Source: Candidatus Nitrososphaera evergladensis SR1
GTDB taxonomy: Archaea > Thermoproteota > Nitrososphaeria > Nitrososphaerales > Nitrososphaeraceae
Direction: 5' to 3'
NCBI RefSeq assembly: GCF_000730285.1
Contig: NZ_CP007174.1
Span: 434,001 to 498,000, forward strand
DNA length: 64,000 nt
Part shown: in pieces, positions 8,389 through 17,917 of the stretch
How positions within the stretch are numbered: the stretch's first letter is position 1
Layout of the letters: every line of letters begins with the position of its first letter
Made by a program: the position numbers and the translations under genes
Notes under the pieces: generated by a model
What the model was told of the DNA's origin: nothing
The model's input: the letters and a program-made list of their open reading frames with translations, nothing else
The model's database searches: none

Positions 8389-8667
8389 ATGCGAGGAGTT
8401 GGCGGCTGCTTTTCAGTTGCTGTTACTGTTACTGTTGCTCTTGCTCTTGCTCTTTTAACAGCACTTGGTGCCACTCATTCTTCGTCAATTCTTGCCAATG
8501 CTCAAATTCCTCCGGGTGTCGAGCCTGAACCTGTAAAGGTTCCCAATCCCTTAACGCCGCGTAATCAAACGGGCGAGGTTATAGACATCATTATCGGAAA
8601 CCTGAACGTAACTTTACCACAACCAAAAGACAATGCAACAACAGTAATACCGCCGCCGGGAGGATGA
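8389..8667 (+). CDS. small exported protein with proline-rich mature part
   Basis: The 92-residue protein has a clear signal peptide (basic start, then a hydrophobic core in residues about 10-30, with likely cleavage after ILANA near residue 38). The mature chain is short, Pro/Asn-rich and carries two N-glycosylation sequons (NVT, NAT), ending in VIPPPGG. The organisation resembles the minus-strand protein at 11962, which also ends its hydrophobic part with an ANAQ motif followed by Pro/Asn repeats. It lies just upstream of the Gly-rich cluster. The function is unknown. Confidence 0.6.
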   Translation: MRGVGGCFSVAVTVTVALALALLTALGATHSSSILANAQIPPGVEPEPVKVPNPLTPRNQTGEVIDIIIGNLNVTLPQPKDNATTVIPPPGG

Positions 8668-8956
8668 AATGTGGGATTTCCTAGACTGTCTTTTTAAAAC
8701 ATGATATATAACAATGGCCGACCATCTGTTCAAGTCGTCTCTATGACGAGATACTTGTATGAAAACGCGATCTAGTAGCCCGTTCTCACTTTCTCTCTTT
8801 TTACCATCTCTTCAGCGAGAAAAATAAAAAAGAGGTTGTATTTTTTCTCGCAGAGCTGTATCCTGTGAGCTTCAAAAGTCACAGACATCTGTCTCCTCAA
8901 ATGCCGAGTATTCAAACATAACCCTGAATTTTTTAAATCTAATCTTAAGTATCAGT
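8668..8956. other. AT-rich intergenic region before the Gly-rich genes
   Basis: No coding frame is supported. Together with the following 61-bp repeat it forms the gene-free gap of about 370 bases upstream of the collagen-like gene. It contains T-rich tracts near 8690 and 8845 that could end transcription of the small exported protein. Confidence 0.4.
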
Positions 8957-9017
8957 TTCCTATATATTATATAATATTATTACTTACATAAGCAGCTGTC
9001 TTAAGCCTTTAAAGCAA
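8957..9017 (+). repeat. 61-bp upstream element, copy 1
   Basis: The 61 bases are identical to 10616-10676 and end exactly 21 bases before the ATG of the collagen-like gene, the same spacing as the other copy. The element holds an AT-rich block (tatatattatataatatt) and near its 3' end the sequence gcctttaaagc, a good archaeal TATA box placed about 26-30 bases before the start codon. This suggests a nearly leaderless transcript. The identical upstream part implies shared regulation of the two Gly-rich genes. Confidence 0.85.
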
Positions 9018-9038
9018 CCCTGCCTAGAATTCTATGGC

Positions 9039-10022
9039 ATGGCGAATCATTCAGTTGAGGGAAACAAACTGATATTTTATTCTGCATTTGCTGCTTTAGG
9101 CTTGGCACTCGTGCCGTTTGGCTTTACTCTTTCTAACAATTTAGCTTCCTCTCAGGCCGCTGGAATTTCAGACATTTTCACTTGCTATATTAACGACGGC
9201 AAGTCCGCGCAGGCAGCTTCTGGCGGACAGCCTGGTCAGCCCGGTGAACCCGGCGCGGGTCCAACCGGTGGTCAAGGTGGCGCAGGCGGAGCTGGAGGTC
9301 AGGGTGGAACTGCTGGACTTCACACACTTAATTGCTCGACCTTGACTGGAGAAATCCTCAATTGCTATAATGTTACCTCGATTGCGAATACAAATAGTAC
9401 ACAGAGAGGTCCTAGCGGACAGCCTGGTCAGCCCGGTGAACCCGGCGCGGGTCCAACCGGAGGCGCTGGAGGTGAACCTGGCGAGCCCGGTCAGGGCGGT
9501 GAAGGGCCTGGTGGCGGCGCTGGAGGTGATGCCGGCAGCGGAGGTGCAGGCGGAGCTGGCGGCATTCTTGGTAGTGGCGGTGCAGGCGGCCAAGGTGGCG
9601 CAGGCGGAGCTGGAGGTCAGGGTGGAACTGCTGGACTTCACACACTTAATTGCTCGACCTTGACTGGAGAAATCCTCAATTGCTATAATGTTACCTCGAT
9701 TGCGAATACAAATAGTACACAGAGAGGTCCTAGCGGACAGCCTGGTCAGCCCGGTGAACCCGGCGCGGGTCCAACCGGTGGTCAAGGTGGCGCAGGCGGA
9801 GCTGGCGGTGCAGGCGGCCAAGGTGGGAGTAGCAGCATTCTTGACACCGCTGGCAATGGAAATCCTCTGATCTGCATCAACAACAGTAGCGGCATTCTTG
9901 GTAGTGGCGGTGCAGGCGGCGCTGGCGGACAGCCTGGTCAGCCCGGTGAACCCGGCGCGGGTCCAACCGGTGGTCAAGGTGGCGCAGGCGGCGCTGGCGG
10001 TGCAGGCGGCCAAGGTGGCTAA
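9039..10022 (+). CDS. exported collagen-like Gly-rich protein with internal duplications
   Basis: The 327-residue protein has an N-terminal hydrophobic segment (residues about 10-38, FYSAFAALGLALVPFGFTL) for export or anchoring. The mature part is built from collagen-like GQPGQPGEPGAGPTGG triplet tracts and GGAGGAGGQGG glycine tracts. These alternate with a short non-repetitive module containing LNCSTLTGEILNCYNVTS, which has two cysteines and sequons and occurs twice. The gene contains an exact 188-base direct repeat. It is probably a cell-surface or matrix protein. No enzyme domain is seen, and no sortase-like motif is visible at the C-terminus, which ends in GGAGGQGG. Confidence 0.85.
   Translation: MANHSVEGNKLIFYSAFAALGLALVPFGFTLSNNLASSQAAGISDIFTCYINDGKSAQAASGGQPGQPGEPGAGPTGGQGGAGGAGGQGGTAGLHTLNCSTLTGEILNCYNVTSIANTNSTQRGPSGQPGQPGEPGAGPTGGAGGEPGEPGQGGEGPGGGAGGDAGSGGAGGAGGILGSGGAGGQGGAGGAGGQGGTAGLHTLNCSTLTGEILNCYNVTSIANTNSTQRGPSGQPGQPGEPGAGPTGGQGGAGGAGGAGGQGGSSSILDTAGNGNPLICINNSSGILGSGGAGGAGGQPGQPGEPGAGPTGGQGGAGGAGGAGGQGG
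9273..9460 (+). repeat. 188-base direct repeat, copy 1 (within the collagen-like gene)
   Basis: Bases 9273-9460 and 9591-9778 read identically, 318 bases apart and in the same reading frame. The unit encodes a Gly tract, the two-cysteine module and a collagen-like tract. Perfect identity points to recent duplication or ongoing homogenisation. Confidence 0.9.
9591..9778 (+). repeat. 188-base direct repeat, copy 2
   Basis: This is the second exact copy of 9273-9460. A third, partial echo of the collagen-like tract follows at about 9925-10020. Recombination between the two copies would remove or add 106 codons without breaking the frame. Confidence 0.9.
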
Positions 10023-10615
10023 GCTCTAAGAGAAGGTGTTCCCTACTCCTATTCATCCTTACTATTTGATTCTCTAACAGACAGTTATGTTTCACCTGGT
10101 ATTTGAGCGAAAGTGATCTCTATGAAACAAAATTAGTATATGCTATTTTTACACATCGTCAAGTTGCAGAACTATGTGGGTATATTCGTTGTCTAAATTA
10201 TTACACCTGCAAGTAAAAACTTCTGGCCAATGAGAATATAGATATATACTATATATTCATGGCCTCCCGTTGTGCTGTTATATCTCCTCTCTCTCTTGTT
10301 TTAGACCTGCAATTCGGCATGCCTTTTTCCTAGCTGCTAATTAGGTCATTCTTTTACTCTGTCTCTTCCCAGTATATTTTTTTGTATCCGCTTGTGATCT
10401 TGCCAAACTATATATACATTCATGAGATGACAAAAAAGTAATTCTAGTAATGATTAGTCTCCAAACAAACAGACGAAGTTACTTGTACGTAGAATGAAAA
10501 TCTTTTTGGTTATTACTAATTACAAGAATCTCTTCAATGACAAGTGAAACATGATATGGCCTGAAGTAAGATCTAAGTAACAAACACAGAATTCTATAAT
10601 TCAAATGTTTTTACC
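10023..10615. other. AT-rich gap between the two Gly-rich genes
   Basis: About 590 bases lack any supported gene. The stretch is AT-rich, with a palindromic-looking block near 10240-10260 (atatatactatatatt). It may hold transcription ends and part of the upstream control region of the next gene, but no RNA gene is recognised. Confidence 0.45.
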
Positions 10616-10676
10616 TTCCTATATATTATATAATATTATTACTTACATAAGCAGCTGTCTTAAGCCTTTAAAGCAA
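10616..10676 (+). repeat. 61-bp upstream element, copy 2
   Basis: The stretch is identical to 8957-9017 and lies 21 bases before the ATG of the second Gly-rich gene. It again contains the AT-rich block and the gcctttaaagc TATA-like motif. The identity ends abruptly at both sides, which suggests a functional module or a recent gene conversion. Confidence 0.85.
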
Positions 10677-10697
10677 GCCTATATGGAATTATAGTCA

Positions 10698-11738
<1,041 letters not shown>

Positions 11739-11961
11739 TGTCGACAAATCTCGGGAGAGGGGACGATAATGTATCGCCTCTCTCCTTCTGTCTCTTTTTA
11801 TATTTTCCTAACGAGACTTGTTGCTTATGGTTCTCCTTCTTCTACTCTCTAGAGAAGTACTTGTTTGTTCTCAAATATGGGTCGAATTAAGTTCTTTTTG
11901 GATTTCCTGCCGATGCTGATGTCATCAACATCATAATATCCACATCACAATACAACTGGGG

Positions 11962-12186
11962 TCAATCAGTCTGGTGATATGATATGGGATTAGGTATTGG
12001 CAGAGGATTCGGAGGGATTATTGGGTTTGCTTTACTACCAATACGCACTTGCGCATTTGCCAGTGGATCCTGAGACAGATTCACGCCACATGCAGTAATC
12101 CATACCTGAACAAGAGCAGTTGCTATCATCAGTGTCAAACCTATCAATAAGGTGCTCCCTTTCACATAAGGACGACGATACTCCAA
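11962..12186 (-). CDS. small exported protein (74 aa)
   Basis: Residues about 10-32 (STLLIGLTLMIATALVQVWI) form a hydrophobic segment after a basic start, and the region around PLANAQ is a plausible cleavage site. The mature part is only about 30 residues and ends in PP-N-P-x-P-I-P-N-P repeats, much like the protein at 8389. The ATG at 12186 is the only good start. The function is unknown, and the coding call rests on this resemblance and on composition. Confidence 0.5.
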   Translation of the reverse strand: MEYRRPYVKGSTLLIGLTLMIATALVQVWITACGVNLSQDPLANAQVRIGSKANPIIPPNPLPIPNPISYHQTD

Positions 12187-12619
12187 ACCTTACATCACAT
12201 ACACACATACATATCCAGTGCGTACTATATTATTCCCTAGGTCACATTTCTAATAACGCTAGATTTGACGCACCAAGAAATATGACTATTTATCCACTCG
12301 TGTGAGCAGAGTTCGCCAGAATAGTCGATTCTATATATGGGACAAAACAGCAGAGACGTGATCTTTTTCTTCTGTTCGTGGCGTGTGTCTGTGTGCGTAT
12401 ATATATATATATCCAAGAATGCGCCGACAATGCTTCAAGTTGTCATAATAATAGTAGTAGCCTGTAACTAATGAGACCTGGTTGGCAAACCTACCTGCCT
12501 ACATATCGTAGCATAAAAAAGATTTGCTATTTGGAGCAAATCATACTATCTGATGTTATAGTTTTGCCTTCGGACCACTTTAAATATTGTATTCAGATGT
12601 TGAGCAGTACTGTGAAATT
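12187..12619. other. intergenic region with promoter of the HtrA-like gene
   Basis: No gene is supported in this 430-base stretch. It contains a short TA microsatellite (about 12399-12412). At about 12579-12587 it carries a TATA-like ctttaaata positioned about 35 bases before the ATG at 12620, which argues that the longer frame beginning at TTG 12587 is not the real start. Confidence 0.5.
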
Positions 12620-14038
12620 ATGATCAAAGCAGAGTTTCGAGGTCGGGTCATAACTGAGACAACTGCAGTGACAGTCTTTTACCTTATGGCCTCCTCCTCT
12701 CTTCTCGGTATCGTCATGCTTTCTTCGCTATATCTGGAACATGGGCGGCTGCAGCATGTATATGCCCAGCAAGTGGCATTAAGCGAAAATACTGCGGTGG
12801 AACTAGCAAAGCCCGCGGTAGTTAAAATTTATAATTTTGCCTCTATTTCATTATCTGTTCAAGCAGCGGGTGTAAAGGTGCAGAGTCTGCAAGGTGCACT
12901 TGACCAGCTTTTAAGCCAAGGTAAGCTTGACATACAAGACAGCCGGGCTGTGCTAGATGCTCTAATTGAGGTGATATATCAAGACCCTGGCAGATATCTT
13001 GCTCCATTACCAGATACCTTGAACCTTTCTGCATCGATGAATGCCACCGGCTCTGGTTTTATAGTTACGCCTGACGGCTATATTGTAAGCAATGCACATG
13101 TTGTGCGATTTCCTGACTATGACATTGAGCAAACGATTAGAAATGATAGGGATACATTTTTTGCGACATTTTTGCCGCAGGTATTTGCCGACACTAGCGG
13201 AACACTGGAAAATATTTTTGTCCCAATGTTTCCGAACGTCGCATCACTTCAGCTTACTCCTGAAGAAGAGAACGGCCTGCTGCTTGCTTTTATCCAGTAT
13301 TACCATAATGCGCCTTATCATATAACTGGCTTTGAGCCAAATGTATTTGCAGAGATGAGAGTGTCAATACCGGGAGTACTGACAGGGGGAAAATTAGTAC
13401 CTGCCGAAGTCATTCCGAGTGCTACTGGAAAGGCTGAGGGTAAAGATGTGGCAGTTCTAAAAGTAGAGGGTAACGATAACCTACCCACCGTGGCGCTTGG
13501 CGATGAGAATTCTCTAGCATCTTTGGATGACATAATCGCAATAGGATTCCCCGGTTCAGTTTCAATCTTTCCCGACCTTTTGGCGCAAGGCATCCAACCT
13601 TCAATAACAAGGGGCCAGTTTAGCGGATTTCAGCCCACCATCTTTGGATTTAGTCTTGTTCAAACATCCACACCAATATCCCACGGCAGTAGCGGTGGTC
13701 CTGCCGTGGATTCATCAGGGAGAGTGGTAGGAATTACAACTTCTACCAGCATTAACCCTGTTACCGGGCAAGAAGAAAATTCCGCATTTAATTTCTTGAT
13801 TCCTGTTAGTATAGTCAAAGATTTCCTGAATAGAATAAACGTTCATGCGCAGGAAAGCCAATTCACAAAAATGTATAGGCAGGCACTACTCGAGTTTGAA
13901 GCGCAGAATTACTCGCGGTCTCTGGAAATCTTGGAGCAGCTGAACAGGATTGCGCCTGGTAATCCTGAGGTTCAGAATCTTATTTCATTGGTACAGACTC
14001 GGATGCTACTGCTTGAAAATCAAGAACACCAAGCGTAA
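12620..14038 (+). CDS. HtrA/DegP-family trypsin-like serine protease, membrane-anchored, with TPR-like tail
   Basis: From ATG 12620 the protein has 472 residues. An N-terminal hydrophobic segment (residues about 17-39) anchors or exports it. The trypsin-like domain shows the triad: His160 in VSNAHVV, Asp276 in GKDVAVLKV and Ser358 in HGSSGGPAVD. About 100 residues are inserted between the His and Asp motifs, longer than usual for S1C proteases. After the protease domain no PDZ domain is evident; a helical stretch (MYRQALLEFEAQNYSRSLEI) looks like one TPR. The family degrades or chaperones misfolded proteins outside the membrane. It stands alone between surface-protein genes. Confidence 0.88.
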   Translation: MIKAEFRGRVITETTAVTVFYLMASSSLLGIVMLSSLYLEHGRLQHVYAQQVALSENTAVELAKPAVVKIYNFASISLSVQAAGVKVQSLQGALDQLLSQGKLDIQDSRAVLDALIEVIYQDPGRYLAPLPDTLNLSASMNATGSGFIVTPDGYIVSNAHVVRFPDYDIEQTIRNDRDTFFATFLPQVFADTSGTLENIFVPMFPNVASLQLTPEEENGLLLAFIQYYHNAPYHITGFEPNVFAEMRVSIPGVLTGGKLVPAEVIPSATGKAEGKDVAVLKVEGNDNLPTVALGDENSLASLDDIIAIGFPGSVSIFPDLLAQGIQPSITRGQFSGFQPTIFGFSLVQTSTPISHGSSGGPAVDSSGRVVGITTSTSINPVTGQEENSAFNFLIPVSIVKDFLNRINVHAQESQFTKMYRQALLEFEAQNYSRSLEILEQLNRIAPGNPEVQNLISLVQTRMLLLENQEHQA

Positions 14039-14084
14039 TAACAACAGCCGTAGCAACAAGACAAAACCCTCGCTGTTCTAAAGA

Positions 14085-14493
14085 TGATGGTGCTTCAAAG
14101 CTGCCTCCTGCCATATAATTCAACGACCATTGCATCGATATTATCATCTTTGTCAATGGCAGAGACAAGGTCCTTGGCATCATTATTATCCTCGGACGGG
14201 ATTTCTTTGTCTTCCTCCTCTCTCTTTCGCGATCGCCAGTCCGACGTGCATATGTGACTGTATGAAGCAAATAAGAAGCCACCAAAGCTCCATAGCCTCT
14301 ATTGCTCAAAAAGCGCACGCATATACTGCATCAATGCCCACAATTGGGAAGAGAAATCAAACAATGGTACCGTTATAACTATTCGTCGGCTGAAAAATTG
14401 CCTCAATAACATATGCTAGCCGATGGCAAGTTAGCAGAGCCTGCGGGTGCTTACTACAATATTGAGCATGAATTTCAGTTAGATTACCCGTGA
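14085..14493 (+). pseudogene. second relic of the W-rich repeat protein
   Basis: Bases 14086-14160 align with 3960-4030 of the first relic: attcaacgac-cat-tgcatcgatat-tatcatctttgtcaa against attcaatgac-tat-cgcatcgatat-ggtcctctttgtcaa. The translation FNDHCIDIIIFVNG mirrors FNDYRIDMVLFVKA. Downstream, EIKQWYRYNYSSAEKLPQ recalls the DIKKWFLAAYGG element, then a stop, then EPAGAYYNIEHEF, which recalls AGAYYPF of the first copy. No continuous frame remains. Boundaries are approximate. Confidence 0.5.
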
Positions 14494-14597
14494 GTCGAAC
14501 AGCGTACGAATAGTCAACAGCAGTACCTTGTTCAGTATTTTTTAATACGATCTTATGCGAGATAAAAATAAGAAAAGAAGGAGAGGTGCATCATAAA

Positions 14598-15431
14598 ATG
14601 GCAAATCATTTCTGGGTTGGTTCGCTTTGCCTACGGGCGCCGCCATCACCCTCCTTCTCCTCCACAACCCTGACCTCGGTGTTCTCGTCAATAGCTGCTC
14701 GAATCAAACCACCACCTTCGCCGTCCTACCCATCTAACGTCATTGCAGTTTCTGACACTCTGACTATCTTGGAAGACCTCGGAAACCATATCCCTGACAA
14801 GTCCTGGATGCTTTACCTGCTTGAACTATTTGACAAGAATACAGCGGCAGCTGTGGAGCTTGACCTGATATGTCAGTTCAATGATAGGGACAATTTTTGG
14901 GCAATCTTTAGGGGGATCAATCGATACAAGTTTACCAAAGTCCTTCCTGCCGTGGGCCACTCTTATCTCCGTGAGATAATAATGAAAAAGGAAAAGAAGT
15001 CGATTGAATTTTCATTAACAGACCTCGGTACGAAACAGAATGAAACTTTTTCTTTCGATGTCTCTTCAGAAGATAAGAGATTTTCGTATCAAGGGGGCAA
15101 TCATTTTACAGGAATAGAATGGTGGAACAAGGCTAGCGGCAGTAATGGCAACACTCCATTCCCAATCAGATACAAAGTGGAAGTCTCGAACCTAAGTTTC
15201 GGCCAAGCCACTGATGGGACGCCAACTAGGCCGCCGATCGATTATCGTCCATATAACATGTTGATACCAAATAGGGATGACGTTAGTAGGGTGAAAAATT
15301 ATCCTGTTTCATTTGAAAACCCGGCTGTCAAGGATGATGGAAAAAGTATTCGATATGCTGTCGCTTCTGGAGAGACGATTGCAGGTATTCGCTTTATCTG
15401 TGATCTGCGTGGTATACCTGAAGCCATCTAA
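14598..15431 (+). CDS. unrecognised, probably exported protein (277 aa)
   Basis: ATG 14598 (MANHFWVGSL...) is preferred over the in-frame GTG at 14586. A Ser/Thr/Pro-rich N-terminal region (residues about 10-50) could follow a weak signal. The body looks like a beta-sandwich rich in aromatic residues (VELDLICQFNDRDNFWAIF, HFTGIEWWNKASGSNG, NLSFGQATDG). Motifs such as RDNFWAIFRGINRYKFTKV suggest a lectin-like or carbohydrate-binding fold, but I do not recognise the family. The W-rich relic ends just before it. Confidence 0.6.
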   Translation: MANHFWVGSLCLRAPPSPSFSSTTLTSVFSSIAARIKPPPSPSYPSNVIAVSDTLTILEDLGNHIPDKSWMLYLLELFDKNTAAAVELDLICQFNDRDNFWAIFRGINRYKFTKVLPAVGHSYLREIIMKKEKKSIEFSLTDLGTKQNETFSFDVSSEDKRFSYQGGNHFTGIEWWNKASGSNGNTPFPIRYKVEVSNLSFGQATDGTPTRPPIDYRPYNMLIPNRDDVSRVKNYPVSFENPAVKDDGKSIRYAVASGETIAGIRFICDLRGIPEAI

Positions 15432-15605
15432 AAGGTTCTGTATCATTCGCGTCGGTTGGTTTGACAATGAGAGTGATGAAAAATGCTATCCGATGGTAAT
15501 GCGACAGGACCGATGAGACGCATGATTTTGGGAGTCAGGCTGTGTTCTTTGGTTAGGCAAGGCTTATCTGCGATGATTACGAGGCTTCATCATGGGTAAA
15601 GTCTG

Positions 15606-15821
15606 ATGCAGGAGCAAGAAGCGGCCGAAGTCACTGATTTGCGTTCACTTGGGATTAATCCGAAAAGAAAGAAGGAACTTAATGACAAAAAAGAACTTGA
15701 GGAGCTGGCCGATAACATCAAACAATCAATGTTCCAAGATTACAAGACTGCTTGTAGCAGAAAAGGCCGCAAATACGAAAAGGAAGCGAAATCGACTCTA
15801 ATTGCTAGTGTTCTTTTTTAG
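15606..15821 (+). CDS. small charged helical protein, possibly truncated
   Basis: The 71-residue frame from ATG 15606 is rich in Lys and Glu and predicted to be helical (LNDKKELEELADNIKQSM). Composition is that of a real protein up to about CSRKGRKYEKEAKS, after which the last residues (STLIASVLF) look like run-on sequence into an AT-rich tail. No family is recognised. It could be a fragment of a larger gene. Confidence 0.35.
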   Translation: MQEQEAAEVTDLRSLGINPKRKKELNDKKELEELADNIKQSMFQDYKTACSRKGRKYEKEAKSTLIASVLF

Positions 15822-15885
15822 AATTTATTTAATGCGCGAAAATATTTTTAGAGCTAGAGAAATCTAGCTGATGCCATGTTCAAGT

Positions 15886-16121
15886 TCATAGCGACCATTT
15901 GACACACTTTTCTAGAAAACGCCTCCCATACGTGCGGCTTGTGAAATCTTTTACTCTGTTCATGATGGGGAACCCCTCAGTCACACTGGCTCCGTATCTA
16001 GAATGTTTCTCTGGTTTGTGGCGTTGCCGCTCTCCCTGTACAACACGTATAGAATTGTTGCCGCCAGGCACATCGAGGCTTTGCTGCCCCGGATTCTGAT
16101 CCACGCAATGGTGCGCACGAT
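15886..16121 (-). pseudogene. relic of a transcription factor B C-terminal cyclin repeat
   Basis: On the minus strand one frame reads IVRTIAWIRIRGSKASMCLA then ATILYVLYRESGNATNQRNI, resembling the GKNPVGLAATVLYVSCL...TQREI helix pair of TFB. Immediately downstream, in a neighbouring frame, GASVTEGFPIMNRVKDF resembles AGVTEVTVRNRFKDL, the HTH of the second cyclin repeat. The order and spacing match the intact TFB at 16.7 kb. A frameshift and missing N-terminal parts make it a relic. The assignment rests on short similarities and is tentative. Confidence 0.45.
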
Positions 16122-16264
16122 AGACACATCGCCTGCCTGCAAACATGATGCGCACCGAGAAAAACAAGGGAAATATTATTACAAAAATGAATCTCCTTTT
16201 TGCACATCTTGCTTTCAAAGGCTACTCCTTCACATTCTCTAAATACATATTAGATTACAACAAA

Positions 16265-16567
16265 CTATTCTATTAGATCCAGGGCAAATTTCAGGTCGTC
16301 AATCTCCCTCTGGATAATCCGACTTTCTGGCTCATCAGCATATTTCAAAAGACGTTCGCATGCTTGAAGCTCTGCAACTATGATCTCCTTCCTGTCAAGA
16401 CAGAGCGCATGGTATGTATCGACAAAGGAATATGCCACCCTGCCAGAAGATGTGCAACCGCATGTTTTTGCGATAAGAATATGGTTTACTTCAGAATTCC
16501 CTATGTTCATCTGAAGAGCAGTGGTCTCATGGTATATACGACGTTCTGGATTAAAGTTAAGCGGCAC
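16265..16567 (-). CDS. conserved-looking small protein (100 aa), unknown
   Basis: The protein has an N-terminal half with possible metal ligands (ILIAKTCGCTSSGR) and a C-terminal helical half (KEIIVAELQACERLLKYAD then IIQREIDDLKFALDLI) that may form a short coiled coil. Amino-acid composition and a clean ATG at 16567 support coding. It is divergent from the TFB gene, and the two share a 140-base intergenic region with an inverted ACGTAT/ATACGT pair at 16644-16666. No family is recognised. Confidence 0.65.
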   Translation of the reverse strand: MPLNFNPERRIYHETTALQMNIGNSEVNHILIAKTCGCTSSGRVAYSFVDTYHALCLDRKEIIVAELQACERLLKYADEPESRIIQREIDDLKFALDLIE

Positions 16568-16710
16568 TAACTTATTTTACATTAATTGCTCACAAGAAAT
16601 TTTCATGCCGCATTGTTACTAGGATTGTTTATATAGTCGAATCACGTATGTAAAACACTAATACGTAACATGTTCTGAGAAGTTAATTCTTCTCCTCACC
16701 CGTCATTGTA

Positions 16711-17634
16711 ATGGAAACTTCAGCAATCCTATGTTGTATGTGTAACAGTCGACGCATGGTCACAGATCCAGAGTCTGGCGAGATCATATGTAGCAGGTGC
16801 GGCCTTGTATCGCAAGATATGTTGACAGATGGCCGTGCGGAATGGCGAGTCTTTGGCTTGGATGACAATAATAATAATAAAAATAACAATCGGCAAAGGG
16901 TCGGCTCACCAAATTCCCTTGCGTTTCATGATATGGGACTGTCTACCATCATCGGAACGGATAGCAGAGACTCCACTGGACACAAATTAGATGCATCTAT
17001 GAATTCTGCGATGCAAAGGTTAAGGACGTGGGATTTCAGAAGCCTGTCCAGTTCCTCCGCCAATAGAAATCGGATGAAGGCCTTCAGCGAACTTGGCAGG
17101 TTAAAGGATAAGCTTGGTTTGTCGGATGCAATAGTGGAAAAGACCGCTTACATTTACAGAAAGGCTCAACAGAAGCAGCTGATAAAGGGAAGGGCCATCC
17201 CATCCATATTGGCCGCAGCCCTATACATAGCATGCAGAGAGATGGGAGCTCCAAGGTCACTTCACGAGACGGCTGAAATCACCAATGTCAAATCCAAGGC
17301 ACTTTCACACCACTATAAGTTACTAATTCGTGAACTTGACATCAAGGTTCCATTGATAGATCCTGTGAGGTATATCGCAAAGATAGCAAATAAGACAAGA
17401 ATTCAAGAAAAGACGCAGAGAACTGCCATTGATATAATGAACAATATCGTCAAGAAAGAGATATCGGCCGGAAAGAACCCTGTAGGACTTGCCGCAACTG
17501 TCCTGTACGTATCTTGTTTGGACAACGATGAGAAGATAACCCAGAGAGAGATCGCGGATGCGGCAGGCGTAACCGAGGTAACTGTCAGAAACAGATTCAA
17601 AGATCTGAAGGTCCACCTTCTCTGTGTGAATTAG
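16711..17634 (+). CDS. tfb: transcription initiation factor B (TFB)
   Basis: The 307-residue protein has the TFIIB layout. A zinc ribbon uses Cys8/Cys11 and Cys27/Cys30 (CCMC...CSRC). A B-reader/linker region follows, then two cyclin repeats: the first around LGRLKDKLGLSDAIVEKTAY and IPSILAAALYIACREMGAP, the second around GKNPVGLAATVLYVSCL. The terminal helix-turn-helix ADAAGVTEVTVRNRFKDL recognises the BRE. TFB recruits RNA polymerase to TBP-bound promoters. The linker contains an Asn run (DDNNNNKNNN, about residues 50-60) encoded by AAT repeats. Thaumarchaea usually encode several TFBs; this one is next to a TFB relic. Confidence 0.95.
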   Translation: METSAILCCMCNSRRMVTDPESGEIICSRCGLVSQDMLTDGRAEWRVFGLDDNNNNKNNNRQRVGSPNSLAFHDMGLSTIIGTDSRDSTGHKLDASMNSAMQRLRTWDFRSLSSSSANRNRMKAFSELGRLKDKLGLSDAIVEKTAYIYRKAQQKQLIKGRAIPSILAAALYIACREMGAPRSLHETAEITNVKSKALSHHYKLLIRELDIKVPLIDPVRYIAKIANKTRIQEKTQRTAIDIMNNIVKKEISAGKNPVGLAATVLYVSCLDNDEKITQREIADAAGVTEVTVRNRFKDLKVHLLCVN

Positions 17635-17652
17635 ATGGAGTAGAGATGATAA

Positions 17653-17829
17653 ATGCCCATGTTGATGTTAAAGTGCAAGAGTTGTGGAGAGGTGTTTCCA
17701 GGGATCTACGTGCCTGAAGGAAGTACTGACAATTTTAAATCAATTGCTACAAGTTCGGATCCGCTGCACATTTGTTCTAGAGGACACAAGAACATGTACC
17801 TCACAGAAGATTACATGGATTGGTCCTAA
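17653..17829 (+). CDS. small zinc-binding protein (58 aa)
   Basis: ATG 17653 opens MPMLMLKCKSCGEVFPGIY and the frame ends at TAA 17827-17829. An N-terminal CxxC (LKCKSCG) and a downstream LHICSRGHKN could complete a zinc site, followed by MYLTEDYMDW. This compact pattern is common in tiny thaumarchaeal zinc-ribbon proteins of unknown role. It begins 18 bases after TFB and overlaps, in another frame, only the non-conserved extension upstream of HflX. That supports the later HflX start and suggests a TFB-zinc protein-HflX transcript. Confidence 0.65.
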   Translation: MPMLMLKCKSCGEVFPGIYVPEGSTDNFKSIATSSDPLHICSRGHKNMYLTEDYMDWS

Positions 17830-17917
17830 GAAGTTGTCATCCTCCTTCCCCTCATCCGCATCGTCCTTACATCCATCATCATCATCATCATCATCATCCT
17901 TCTTGGCGAGCAAGCCA

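Noticed and set aside
9168-10013. Long antisense frame across the collagen-like gene (Ala/Thr-rich)
   Set aside because: It is the mirror of GC-rich glycine repeats; the plus strand has the signal peptide, promoter and family resemblance.
12587-12619. TTG start for the HtrA-like gene
   Set aside because: The TTG lies inside the TATA-like box, and the ATG at 12620 is positioned correctly downstream of it.
17684-17917. N-terminal extension of HflX
   Set aside because: The extension is a Ser-rich microsatellite translation overlapping the small zinc-protein gene; conserved HflX sequence starts at 17918.
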